A DNA stretch of 64,000 nucleotides, taken from assembly GCF_019104745.1 (NCBI RefSeq), contig NZ_JAHRWL010000003.1, forward strand, positions 62,001 through 126,000. The letters run 5' to 3'. Source of the DNA: Thalassococcus arenae. GTDB taxonomy: Bacteria; Pseudomonadota; Alphaproteobacteria; Rhodobacterales; Rhodobacteraceae. Under the pieces are notes generated by a model that saw only the letters and a list, made by a program, of their open reading frames with translations, did not search any database and was not told the origin of the DNA. A program made the translations under genes and the position numbers. Positions 37,395 to 45,531 of the stretch are shown here, piece after piece. Every line of letters starts with the position of its first letter. The first letter of the stretch is position 1.

Positions 37395-38303
37395 ATGCGC
37401 GTTCTTTCGATCGGCGAATGCATGGCCGAACTTGCGCCTTCGGATCGCCCCGGCGACTATCGCCTGGGCTTTGCCGGCGACACGTTCAACACCGCTTGGT
37501 ATCTGGCGCGCATCGCGCCGGACGTGGAGGTGTCATATTTCACTGCCGTCGGCACCGACGCGATTTCCCAGAACATGCGCGCTTTCGTCGTCGCCAGCGG
37601 CATCGACGACGCCCATCTTCGCGCGGTGCCGGACCGCACGGTGGGTCTTTACCTGATCACGCTCGACCAAGGCGAACGCAGCTTTTCCTACTGGCGCGGC
37701 CAATCCGCGGCGCGGCGGCTGGCCGACGATGCCGGCGCGCTTCAGGCCGCGATGGACGATGCCGATCTGATCTATTTCTCGGGCATCACGCTGGCCATCC
37801 TGGACGGTGCGGCGCGCGAAACGCTGCTGGATTGTCTGCGCAAGGCCCGCAGCGCGGGCAAGCGGATCGTCTTCGATCCCAACCTGCGCCCGCGGCTCTG
37901 GTCCGACCCGTCGGCAATGCGCGCGGCGATCATGCAGGGTGCCGCCGTCGCCGATGTCGCCCTGCCCTCGTACGAGGACGAAGCGCAGTGGTTCGGCGAT
38001 GCCGACCCCGCCGCGACCGCGCAGCGCTATGCGGATGCCGGGGCCGCGACGGTGATCGTCAAGGACGGCGCGGAACCCGTGCATTTCCGCGACCACGGCG
38101 CGGCAGGCGTGGTGCCGGTAGCTCCGGTGACCGCCATCGTCGATACCACGGCGGCAGGAGACAGCTTCAACGCCGCCATTCTCGCCGCCTTCGATGCACA
38201 GATGCCGCTGCCCGACGCCATCGCCCGCGCCGCACGCCTGGCGGCCCGGGTGGTTCAGGCCAAGGGCGCGCTGGTACCGGTCACATCGGCCGATCTGGGC
38301 TGA
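37395..38303 (+). CDS. kdgK: 2-keto-3-deoxygluconate kinase (PfkB family)
   Basis: A 302-residue PfkB sugar kinase. It starts MRVLSIGECMAEL at 37395, 5 bases after kdgF. The substrate-binding segment near residue 25 reads GFAGDTFNTAWYLAR, the form seen in KdgK, and the catalytic motif DTTAAGDSFNAA lies near residues 252-263 with Asp258 as the base. It makes KDPG from KDG. It is the last gene before a strong terminator. KDPG aldolase is not in the window. Confidence 0.9.
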   Translation: MRVLSIGECMAELAPSDRPGDYRLGFAGDTFNTAWYLARIAPDVEVSYFTAVGTDAISQNMRAFVVASGIDDAHLRAVPDRTVGLYLITLDQGERSFSYWRGQSAARRLADDAGALQAAMDDADLIYFSGITLAILDGAARETLLDCLRKARSAGKRIVFDPNLRPRLWSDPSAMRAAIMQGAAVADVALPSYEDEAQWFGDADPAATAQRYADAGAATVIVKDGAEPVHFRDHGAAGVVPVAPVTAIVDTTAAGDSFNAAILAAFDAQMPLPDAIARAARLAARVVQAKGALVPVTSADLG

Positions 38304-38352
38304 CCACAGATCTTTTCCGCCGGCGCCGCCTGGATGCCGCCGGGCAAAGAAA

Positions 38353-38383
38353 AAACCGCCCGGCGGTCGGCGCCGGGCGGTTT
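38353..38383. terminator. Bidirectional terminator between kdgK and tctA
   Basis: AAACCGCCCGGCG and CGCCGGGCGGTTT pair perfectly over 13 bp around GTCGG. On the minus strand TTTTTTCTTTG follows, a strong U-tract for the Tct operon. On the plus strand the stem itself ends in TTT. Confidence 0.88.
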
Positions 38384-38404
38384 CTCGATGCCGGTTGCGC
38401 AAAG

Positions 38405-39949
38405 TCAGTCGACCAGTTCGCCCTCGTCCTCCTTGGCGCGGGCCAACCGCATCCGCCGCCGCAACGCCGCGCCGAAGATGATCGGCAGGATGAAGCCCAC
38501 GAAGGCGATCACCCACAGCCCGATGGCCAAGGGCGAGCCGACCAGCGTCGACCAGTCGCCGTTCGAGATCGAGATCGCCCGGCGCAAGTTCGCCTCCATC
38601 GCGTTGCCCAGCAGGATGCCCAGGATGATCGGCACCAGCGGCACGTCCAGCTTGCGCAGGATCCAGCCCAGCACGCCGAAGGCAACCATCACCATCAGAT
38701 CGAAGCTGGAGCCGGAGATGCCGTAGATCCCGACGAACGACACCATCGCGACGATCGGCATCAGGATGCGTGGCGGCACCAGCAGCACGCGGGTGAACAG
38801 CCCCACCATCGGGATGTTCATCGCCAGCAGCATGAAGTTACCGATGAACAAGGCCGCGATGAGACCCCAGACCACGTCGGGGTTCTGGGTGAACAGCAGC
38901 GGGCCGGGGGTGATGTTCATCGCCAGCAGCACCGCCAGCAGCACCGCGGTCGTGCCCGAACCCGGCACACCAAGCGCCAGCATCGGCACAAGCGCACCGC
39001 CCGCGGCGGCGTTGTTGCCGGCCTCGGGCGCCGCGACGCCGCGCGGATCGCCGGTGCCAAAAGTGCCCTTCTTGTCGACCAGCCGCTTTTCCATCGAATA
39101 CGAGATGAACGAGCCCAGCGAGGCGCCCGCCCCCGGCAGAACGCCCGCGACAAAGCCCAGCACCGAAGTGCGCAGCATCGTGGGCGTGCAGTATTTCAGC
39201 ATCGAAAGCGATGGGGTGATGCGGCCGATCTCGATCTTCTTGTGTGCGGCATCGGATTCGCCATGCCGGTGTTCGAGAAAGATCAGCACCTCGGACAGCG
39301 CGAACAGGCCCACCAGCGCGACCAGAAAATCGATGCCGTCATACAGATGCACCTCGCCGAAGGTGAAGCGCGGCACGCCGGTCTGGCCATCGACCCCGAT
39401 CATGGCGATCAAAAGACCCAGGGTGGCGGCAAAGGCCGCCTTGGCCTGGTTGGTGGACGAGATACCGCCCAGCGTGGCGAAGGCCAGCGTGAACAGCGCG
39501 AAATACTCCGCCGGTCCGAACAGCAGCGCGACCTTGACCAGCTGCGGCGCGATGAACACCAATCCCCAGGTCGCCAGGAACGCGCCGACGAAGGACGCCA
39601 CGCCCGACAGGGCCAGCGCTTCGCCCGCGCGGCCCTGCTGGGCCATCGGATAGCCGTCGAGGCAGGTCATCAGCGCCGGTTCGTCGCCGGGGATATTGAG
39701 CAGGATCGAACTGATCCGGCCGCCATACATCGCGCCGTAGTAAACCGAGGTCAGCAGGATCAGCGCCGCGGTGGGCGGCAGGCCCAGGGTGAAGGCCAGC
39801 GGGATCAGGATCGCCACGCCGTTCGAAGGGCCCAGCCCGGGCAGCGCGCCCATGACCGTGCCCAGAAAGCAGCCCAGCGCGGCAAGCATCAGGTTTTGAA
39901 AGGTGAAGGCGACCGCGAAACCGTCGCCAAGGGATGCAAGTACGTCCAT
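38405..39949 (-). CDS. tctA: Tripartite tricarboxylate transporter, TctA large membrane subunit
   Basis: A 514-residue membrane protein with 11-12 hydrophobic segments. TctA markers are GALPGLGPSNGVAILIPLAF (residues 34-53), YGAMYGGRISSILLNIPGD (near residues 70-88) and GVLPGAGASLGSFISYSMEK (near residues 268-287). It is the last gene of tctC-tctB-tctA. The substrate is an organic acid, unknown here. The next-door sensor system may control it. Confidence 0.93.
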   Translation of the reverse strand: MDVLASLGDGFAVAFTFQNLMLAALGCFLGTVMGALPGLGPSNGVAILIPLAFTLGLPPTAALILLTSVYYGAMYGGRISSILLNIPGDEPALMTCLDGYPMAQQGRAGEALALSGVASFVGAFLATWGLVFIAPQLVKVALLFGPAEYFALFTLAFATLGGISSTNQAKAAFAATLGLLIAMIGVDGQTGVPRFTFGEVHLYDGIDFLVALVGLFALSEVLIFLEHRHGESDAAHKKIEIGRITPSLSMLKYCTPTMLRTSVLGFVAGVLPGAGASLGSFISYSMEKRLVDKKGTFGTGDPRGVAAPEAGNNAAAGGALVPMLALGVPGSGTTAVLLAVLLAMNITPGPLLFTQNPDVVWGLIAALFIGNFMLLAMNIPMVGLFTRVLLVPPRILMPIVAMVSFVGIYGISGSSFDLMVMVAFGVLGWILRKLDVPLVPIILGILLGNAMEANLRRAISISNGDWSTLVGSPLAIGLWVIAFVGFILPIIFGAALRRRMRLARAKEDEGELVD

Positions 39950-39964
39950 GGTTGTTCCCCCGGA

Positions 39965-40396
39965 TCAGAAACCGAACGGACCCTTGGCGAGCGACAGCCC
40001 GAGGATCACGCGGAAGACGAGATAGATACCGCCCGAAGTCAGCACGCCCACCAAGACCGATTGCAGCGGCGGCGAACCCAGCCGCCAGGTCAGGTAGGCC
40101 GACGCCAGAGCGGTCGCGATCAGGAAGCCCAGCACCGGCAATAGCTGGGCATAGGCCAGCATGACGGCAACGGCCATCGCGATCTCGAAAAGCCGCGCGG
40201 CAGGTGGCCAGGTCGGTTCGGCGTCAGGCTTGACCAGAAAATACAGCGCGCTCAGGCCCAGGACGGCGCAGATGATGATCGGAAACACCGTCGGCCCCAC
40301 GATGTCTGAGAATGGGCTTTCCTGGATCAGGGTCGCCTGCCAGATGAAGAACAAAGCCAGCAAAAGGCCGACGCCGCCCAGAATTCGGTCGCTCAT
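39965..40396 (-). CDS. tctB: Tripartite tricarboxylate transporter, TctB small membrane subunit
   Basis: A 143-residue membrane protein with four hydrophobic segments, starting MSDRILGGVGLLLALFFIWQA. PTVFPIIICAVLGLSALYFL near residues 35-54 is typical of TctB. It lies 15 bases upstream of tctA and downstream of tctC, separated from tctC by 144 bases with a hairpin. The ATG follows GGAGGACACC. Confidence 0.9.
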   Translation of the reverse strand: MSDRILGGVGLLLALFFIWQATLIQESPFSDIVGPTVFPIIICAVLGLSALYFLVKPDAEPTWPPAARLFEIAMAVAVMLAYAQLLPVLGFLIATALASAYLTWRLGSPPLQSVLVGVLTSGGIYLVFRVILGLSLAKGPFGF

Positions 40397-40504
40397 GGTG
40401 TCCTCCCGAAATGTGACTGTTCGTCAGGATCGCCGCGCGGCCGACCCGGCCGCGGCGGAACGATCCTAGTCAGGGCACCGGCACCCGTGGCGCCGGCGCG
40501 CAGC

Positions 40505-40527
40505 GGAGCGGGCACGTGCGCCGCTCC
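40505..40527 (-). promoter_or_regulatory. Intercistronic stem-loop between tctC and tctB
   Basis: GGAGCGG and CCGCTCC pair over 7 bp, around an inner GCACGTGC palindrome. It starts 13 bases past the tctC stop. No U-tract is seen. It fits the same pattern as the other importer binding-protein genes. Confidence 0.6.
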
Positions 40528-40540
40528 GTCGCCTGGTTGA

Positions 40541-41518
40541 TTACTGCGTGATCTCGGCCGTCAGCGTCTGGATCTTGGCCACCGATCCGGCGACGAATTC
40601 CTGGAACGCCGCGCCCTGCAGGTCCAGCGGTTCAAGCCCGTTGGCCGCCATCACCTCTTTCCACTCGGGCGAGTCATACAGCGTCTTGATCTGGGTGACC
40701 CAGTAATCATAAGCCGCGTCCGACATGTTGCCCGGCGCGTAGAAACCGCGCCAGTTGGCGCCGACGGCCTCGATGCCCTGCTCCATCGCGGTCGGGAACT
40801 TGTTGAAGTCGCCCGACAGCCGCTCGGGTGCCAGCACGGCGATCACCTTGATGTCGCCCGAATCCACGAAGCCCTTGGCTTCCGAGATGTCGCCCGAGAA
40901 CGCCTGCACCGATCCGGCCAGCAACTGTGTCACGGCCTCGCCGCCACCGTCGAAGGCGATGTACTTGACCGACCGGACATTCTCGACACCGCCGGCCTGC
41001 GCAGCGATCAGAACCTTGAGATGGTCCCAGCCGCCCACGGCCGAACCGCCCGCGATGGCGATCGAGGTCGGGTCCGCCTTGATCTGGTCGATCAGCTGCG
41101 GCAGCGTCTCGATTTCGGACGCGGCAGAGACCGCGATCACGCCGTAATCGGCGCCGATCGTCGCCAGCCAGCGCACCTGGTCCATGGTGTTGCCCGGATA
41201 GGCGCCGGTGGCCAGGCGGGTGGCCGTCGCGGTCGAGGCGGCGACGATCAGGTCGTTTTCGTCGTTGCGCTTGTTCACCACTTCGGCAAAGGCCACGCCA
41301 CCGCCGCCACCGGCCAGGTTCACGACCTGCATGGTGCTGTCGATCAGGCCAAGATCCTGCATCGACTTGCCGACCTGACGGCAGGTGAAGTCCCAGCCGC
41401 CGCCGGGGTTGGCCGGGGCGATGCATTCGGGGTTTTCGGGGGTGAAGTCCTGGGCCAGCGCAGGGGCCGCAAAGGCAGCCACCGCGGCGAGCGCCGCAAA
41501 GATATTGGTCTTGCGCAT
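40541..41518 (-). CDS. tctC: Tripartite tricarboxylate transporter binding protein, TctC/Bug family
   Basis: A 325-residue periplasmic protein. The ATG at 41518 follows GGAGGAACC and gives a signal peptide cleaved at ALAQDF. The Bug signature PANPGGGWDFTCRQVGK lies near residues 35-51, and IAIAGGSAVGGWDHL near residue 165. It has two cysteines in the first 50 mature residues that may form a disulfide. It is divergent from the response-regulator gene at 41703, an arrangement usual for tctDE-controlled transporters. Confidence 0.93.
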   Translation of the reverse strand: MRKTNIFAALAAVAAFAAPALAQDFTPENPECIAPANPGGGWDFTCRQVGKSMQDLGLIDSTMQVVNLAGGGGGVAFAEVVNKRNDENDLIVAASTATATRLATGAYPGNTMDQVRWLATIGADYGVIAVSAASEIETLPQLIDQIKADPTSIAIAGGSAVGGWDHLKVLIAAQAGGVENVRSVKYIAFDGGGEAVTQLLAGSVQAFSGDISEAKGFVDSGDIKVIAVLAPERLSGDFNKFPTAMEQGIEAVGANWRGFYAPGNMSDAAYDYWVTQIKTLYDSPEWKEVMAANGLEPLDLQGAAFQEFVAGSVAKIQTLTAEITQ

Positions 41519-41702
41519 ATCGTTGGTTCCTCCAAACCTTGTTTCCTCCCACCGGGCGGGTCGGAACCGGCCCGGAATGGCGCCTTTTACTCCCCGAGCC
41601 TGTCGCGAACCTGTCAATGGACACGCGCGGGGCTTTTGACGGATGGTCTGCCCGGAAATGCGGCGTATACTGCGACGATCACCGGCAGAGGGGAGGCTCC
41701 GG

Positions 41703-42374
41703 TTGCGTATCCTGCTTTTGGAAGATGCCGTCGACGTGGCCGAAGCGATCTGCACCAGTTTCGCGCGCCGCGGCGACGCGGTGGATCATGTCGCCACCGT
41801 CGCCGATGCGCAGGCCAGCGTGGCGGTGCAGGATTACGACGTCGCGGTTCTGGATATCGGCCTTCCGGACGGCGACGGGACCGAGGTGCTGCGCGCGCTG
41901 CGCGACCGCAAATCGGCCACGCCGGTGCTGATGCTGACCGCACGCACCAAGGTGGACGACCGCGTGTCGGCGCTGGACAGCGGTGCCGACGATTACCTGG
42001 TCAAACCGTTCGACCTGCGCGAGCTCGAGGCGCGGGTGCGCGCGCTCAGCCGGCGGTCCGGGCCGGACCGGTCGGGCACCGTCAGTTTCGGCGACATCGT
42101 TTTCGACCCGGCCAGTTCGACCGCCACGGCACATGGCGAACCATTGGCGTTGACCCGGCGCGAAGCCAGCCTGCTCGAGGTCCTGCTGGCCAACCGCGGG
42201 CGGGTCGTCGCCAAGGACAGGATCCTAGAACGGATGTTTTCCTTCGACGACGACGAAGTCGGCCTGAACGCCGTGGAAACCTATGTCGGCCGGCTGCGCC
42301 GCAAGCTGCAGGGCAGCCGCGTGTCGATCCGGACGCTGCGCGGATTGGGCTATCAGCTGGTCGCCGATGTCTGA
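41703..42374 (+). CDS. OmpR-family response regulator (TctD-like)
   Basis: A 223-residue regulator. The TTG at 41703 is chosen because GGGGAGG lies just upstream and it places LRILLLEDAVD at the N-terminus as in the family. The receiver domain has the acidic Glu7/Asp8, phospho-acceptor Asp51 (VLDIGLPDGDG) and Lys101 (LVKPFD). The DNA-binding winged helix spans about residues 128-220, with TYVGRLRRKL and TLRGLGYQL. The gene overlaps the kinase gene by 8 bases and is divergent from tctC, its likely target. Confidence 0.92.
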   Translation: MRILLLEDAVDVAEAICTSFARRGDAVDHVATVADAQASVAVQDYDVAVLDIGLPDGDGTEVLRALRDRKSATPVLMLTARTKVDDRVSALDSGADDYLVKPFDLRELEARVRALSRRSGPDRSGTVSFGDIVFDPASSTATAHGEPLALTRREASLLEVLLANRGRVVAKDRILERMFSFDDDEVGLNAVETYVGRLRRKLQGSRVSIRTLRGLGYQLVADV

Positions 42375-43749
42375 CCCGGCGACCGCGCGCGCCAGCTATT
42401 CCGTCACGCGCCGGCTGGGCATCGCGCTGACGCTGGTCTTTGCCTTCGGCGGCATCGCCCTGGCCGTGGCGGCGCTGGCCTATGGGCGCAGCGCGGCGCA
42501 GCAATCCTTTGACCGGTTGCTGGTCGGCGCGGCCAGCCAGATCGCCGAAGCGATCGCCCTGCGCGACGGCACGGTGGTCGCGGACCTGCCGGTTTCGGCC
42601 TTCGAACTCTTGTCGCTGGCCGACGAGGACCGCATCGTCTATGCGATCTACGACCGTCAGGGCGCGCTGGTCACCGGCTATGACCAGCTGACCCTGCCCA
42701 CCGAACGCCAGCCTTTCCACAACGCCGAATTCAAGGGCGAACCGATCCGCGTCGCGCGGGTGGTGCGCAACTTTTCCGAACGGGCCTATGTGGGCTCGGT
42801 CGATGTGCTGGTGGGTCAGACGCTGCGGGCGCGGCGGCAGCTGGCCAACCAGATCACCCGCAATGCGCTGATCGCCGCGGGGTTCGCGGGGCTGGCGATG
42901 TCGGGGCTGGCCTTCTTCGCCGTCCGCTCGGCACTCGGGCCGCTGCGGCGGATCGAGCGCAACATCGCCAGCCGCGCGGTCGAGGATCTGACCCCCATCG
43001 ATGTCGCGATCCCCAGCGAAATCGAAAGCCTGGTCGCCGCGCTCAACCGCTTCATGCGGCGGATCGACCGGCAGATCGGCGTGATGCGCACCCTGATCGC
43101 CGACGCCTCGCACCAGTTGCGCACGCCGATCGCCGCGCTTCGGGCACAGGCGGAACTGGCGCAGGACGAAACCGATCCCCGGCGCCTGCAGGCGATCCTG
43201 GAACGCATCCATACGCGGTCGCACAACCTCAGCCAGTTGACCGACCAGTTGCTGAACCACGCGCTGATCATTCACCGCGCCGATTCCGTGCCGCTGGAAC
43301 GGGTCGATCTGCGGATCGTGGCGATGCAGGCGATCGAGGAGACCGACCATGCTCTTTTCGCCAGCCACACGCGACCCGGGCTCGATCTGCCCGAAGACCC
43401 GGTCTGGTGCCGCGGCGATGCGCTGTCGCTGAAAGAAGCCTGCAAGAACCTGCTCGGCAACGCGCTGCGCTACGGTCGCGATCCGGTGACGCTGGCGGTG
43501 GAAACCGGCGCCGACGACCTGCGCCTGGTGGTCCGAGATGCCGGCTCGGGGATCCCGCGGGATCACTGGTCGGATGCCGGCACCCGGTATTCGCGCAGCT
43601 CCGGCGTGTCGCCGCAAAGCGCGGGCCTGGGCCTGGCCATCGTGCAGGCCGTGGCCACCGCGCATCGCGGGCAACTGGTGTTCTCGCACAGCGGCGCGAT
43701 GTTCGAGGCCGCTCTCGTGCTGCCGCAGAAAGGAGCCCGGCAGACATGA
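42367..43749 (+). CDS. Sensor histidine kinase (TctE-like)
   Basis: A 460-residue membrane kinase. Transmembrane segments lie near residues 18-40 and 166-186 and enclose a periplasmic sensor domain of about 125 residues (2CSK_N type). The phospho-acceptor is His249 in DASHQLRTPIAALR. The ATPase domain has an N box (KEACKNLLGNALRY), a G1 box (VRDAGSGIPRDH) and a G2 box (GLGLAIVQAV). The ATG at 42367 is preferred to the upstream frame. It overlaps the next gene, a binding protein, by ATGA, which suggests that protein helps sense the ligand. Confidence 0.92.
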   Translation: MSDPATARASYSVTRRLGIALTLVFAFGGIALAVAALAYGRSAAQQSFDRLLVGAASQIAEAIALRDGTVVADLPVSAFELLSLADEDRIVYAIYDRQGALVTGYDQLTLPTERQPFHNAEFKGEPIRVARVVRNFSERAYVGSVDVLVGQTLRARRQLANQITRNALIAAGFAGLAMSGLAFFAVRSALGPLRRIERNIASRAVEDLTPIDVAIPSEIESLVAALNRFMRRIDRQIGVMRTLIADASHQLRTPIAALRAQAELAQDETDPRRLQAILERIHTRSHNLSQLTDQLLNHALIIHRADSVPLERVDLRIVAMQAIEETDHALFASHTRPGLDLPEDPVWCRGDALSLKEACKNLLGNALRYGRDPVTLAVETGADDLRLVVRDAGSGIPRDHWSDAGTRYSRSSGVSPQSAGLGLAIVQAVATAHRGQLVFSHSGAMFEAALVLPQKGARQT

Positions 43750-44810
43750 TCACCCGCCTCGCCGCCCTGCTGATCGCGCTGAGCGCCCCCGTCGCCCGGG
43801 CCGAACCAGAGGCCGTCAGCCGATATGGCGATGACGCGGCCGCGCGGTCCCTGCTGGTGCGTGGTACCACCGACATCGCCCTGTTCGATCAATTGCTCGA
43901 CCGCTTCGCCGCGCGTTTTCCCGACACGCGCATCACCTATGAACAATGGGGGTCCAACGATCTGTACGCAGTGACGGCCGCGGAATGCGAGACCGGCGGC
44001 CCGGCGGCCGACGCGGTGATCAGCTCTGCCGTCGATCTGCAGGTCAAGCTGGTCAATGACGGGTGCGCGCGCAGCCACAGATCGCCATTGACCGCTGCTT
44101 TGCCCGACACGCTGAACTGGCGCGACGAACTGTTCGGCATCACCCGCGAACCCGCGGTGCTGGTCTACAAGCGCGACATGGTCCCGGCCAACGAAGCGCC
44201 GCGGTCGCGTTTCGACCTGATCGACCTGCTGCGCCCCGAGGACAGCCGCTATGCCGGGCGGGTCGCGACCTATGACATCGAACAATCCGGCCTGGGATAT
44301 CTTTTCGCCTTTCTCGACTCGCAGCAGGCAACGACCTTCGGCAGCCTGATCGAAGCCTTCGACCGCGCCGGGGCCGTGGCGACCTGCTGTTCGGCGGAAA
44401 TCATCGACGGCGTGGTCAGCGGCCGCTACCTGATCGCCTACAACGTGCTGGGTTCATACGCGTTGGCGCGCGCCGCCGAGGTGCCCGACCTGGTGGTGGT
44501 CGCACCCGAGGACTACACGCTGGTCCTGGCGCGCGCGGCGCTGATCCCGCGCGGCGCGCGCGACCCTGAATCGGCGGGTCAGTTCGTCGATTTCATGCTG
44601 GGTGAAGATGGCCGCCGGGCGATGGCGGCAGAGCGGTTGATCATCGACTTCACCGATCCCGATCCGGATACGGGGTCGTTCTATTATCCGTCGGGCAACC
44701 AGTCGGCGTTCCGGCAGATTCCGCTGTCGCCGGTTCTGCTGGTCGGGCTCGACCGGCAGAAACGCGCGCTGTTTCTCGAACGCTGGCGCGAGACGTTCAC
44801 CCGGTACTAG
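43746..44810 (+). CDS. Periplasmic binding protein coupled to the sensor kinase
   Basis: A 354-residue type-2 periplasmic binding protein of the iron/polyamine-like ABC binder type. A signal peptide ends near VARAEPEA. The core shows LLVRGTTDIALFDQLLDRFAARFP near residue 35 and YNVLGSYALARA near residue 235. No permease or ATPase gene accompanies it. Its start overlaps the kinase stop, so it is made with the two-component pair. Inference: it delivers ligand occupancy to the kinase as a third component. It differs from TctC in family. It ends 14 bases inside the convergent hydrolase gene, with no hairpin after it. Confidence 0.82.
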   Translation: MITRLAALLIALSAPVARAEPEAVSRYGDDAAARSLLVRGTTDIALFDQLLDRFAARFPDTRITYEQWGSNDLYAVTAAECETGGPAADAVISSAVDLQVKLVNDGCARSHRSPLTAALPDTLNWRDELFGITREPAVLVYKRDMVPANEAPRSRFDLIDLLRPEDSRYAGRVATYDIEQSGLGYLFAFLDSQQATTFGSLIEAFDRAGAVATCCSAEIIDGVVSGRYLIAYNVLGSYALARAAEVPDLVVVAPEDYTLVLARAALIPRGARDPESAGQFVDFMLGEDGRRAMAAERLIIDFTDPDPDTGSFYYPSGNQSAFRQIPLSPVLLVGLDRQKRALFLERWRETFTRY

Positions 44811-45531
44811 ACCCGTCCGACAAGAAATCCGAGACCAACCGGTTGAACAGCCCGGGCCGTTCCATGTGCACGGCATGGGCGCAACCCGGCAGCACCGCGA
44901 GGCTTGCACCGGGGATCGTGCGCCACAGCCGTTCTATCTGCGCCCACGGATAGGTGCGATCGCCATCGCCCCACAGAACCAGCGTCGGAACGCCGATCGC
45001 AGCCAGGTGGTTCTCGCCCGACCAGTCGCGCATCGCACCGAGACCGGCAAGGATCGCGGCAAGCGAACTGCGTTCGGCGATGGCGGCACAGTCGGGGAAT
45101 TGCGCGGCTGCATCGCCTTGCAGGAACCACGTCGCGGCGATGCGGCGGGCGGTGGCGGCGGCGCCGTCGTCGCGGGCGCGCTGCATCGAGGTTTCGATCG
45201 GTTCGAACCGGCCGGGCAGCAGACCCTTGGCCCCGGTGCTGTAAAGCACCAGACGCGCTACCCGGTCGGGCGCCTGACGCACCATGTCCTGCACGATCAT
45301 GCCCCCCATGGAATGGCCCAGCAGGTCGAAACGATCGATGCCTTGGCGGGTGACCTCGTCCAGCACCCAGGCGGCGTAGGCCGGGATATCCGGCAATGGT
45401 GCCATCGCCGCATTCTGCCCGAAACCCGGCAGATCGACCGCTATCAACCGGCGGTCGTCGCCAAGAGGCTGTTGAAGCGCCCATTGCCCGCTGCCGCCCA
45501 TGAAGCCATGGACCAGGACAAGCGGTCTCAC
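44797..45531 (-). CDS. Alpha/beta hydrolase
   Basis: A 244-residue alpha/beta hydrolase. The GTG at 45531 overlaps the permease stop as GTGA and puts RPLVLVHGFMGGSGQW at the N-terminus, where the oxyanion strand belongs. The nucleophile is Ser74 (LLGHSMGGM), the acid Asp is in LWGDGDRTYPW, and the base His is in GCAHAVHMERP. The fold fits carboxylesterases and C-C hydrolases; the substrate is unknown. It is the last gene of the run cuyA-like, binding protein, ATPase, permease. It may act on the imported compound, perhaps an ester. Confidence 0.85.
   Translation of the reverse strand: MRPLVLVHGFMGGSGQWALQQPLGDDRRLIAVDLPGFGQNAAMAPLPDIPAYAAWVLDEVTRQGIDRFDLLGHSMGGMIVQDMVRQAPDRVARLVLYSTGAKGLLPGRFEPIETSMQRARDDGAAATARRIAATWFLQGDAAAQFPDCAAIAERSSLAAILAGLGAMRDWSGENHLAAIGVPTLVLWGDGDRTYPWAQIERLWRTIPGASLAVLPGCAHAVHMERPGLFNRLVSDFLSDGSSTG

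Noticed and set aside
37418-40144. A 908-codon plus-strand frame across kdgK, the terminator and tctA
   Set aside because: It crosses a strong bidirectional terminator and overlaps kdgK in another frame and tctA in antisense. Its composition is extreme in Arg, Gln and His.
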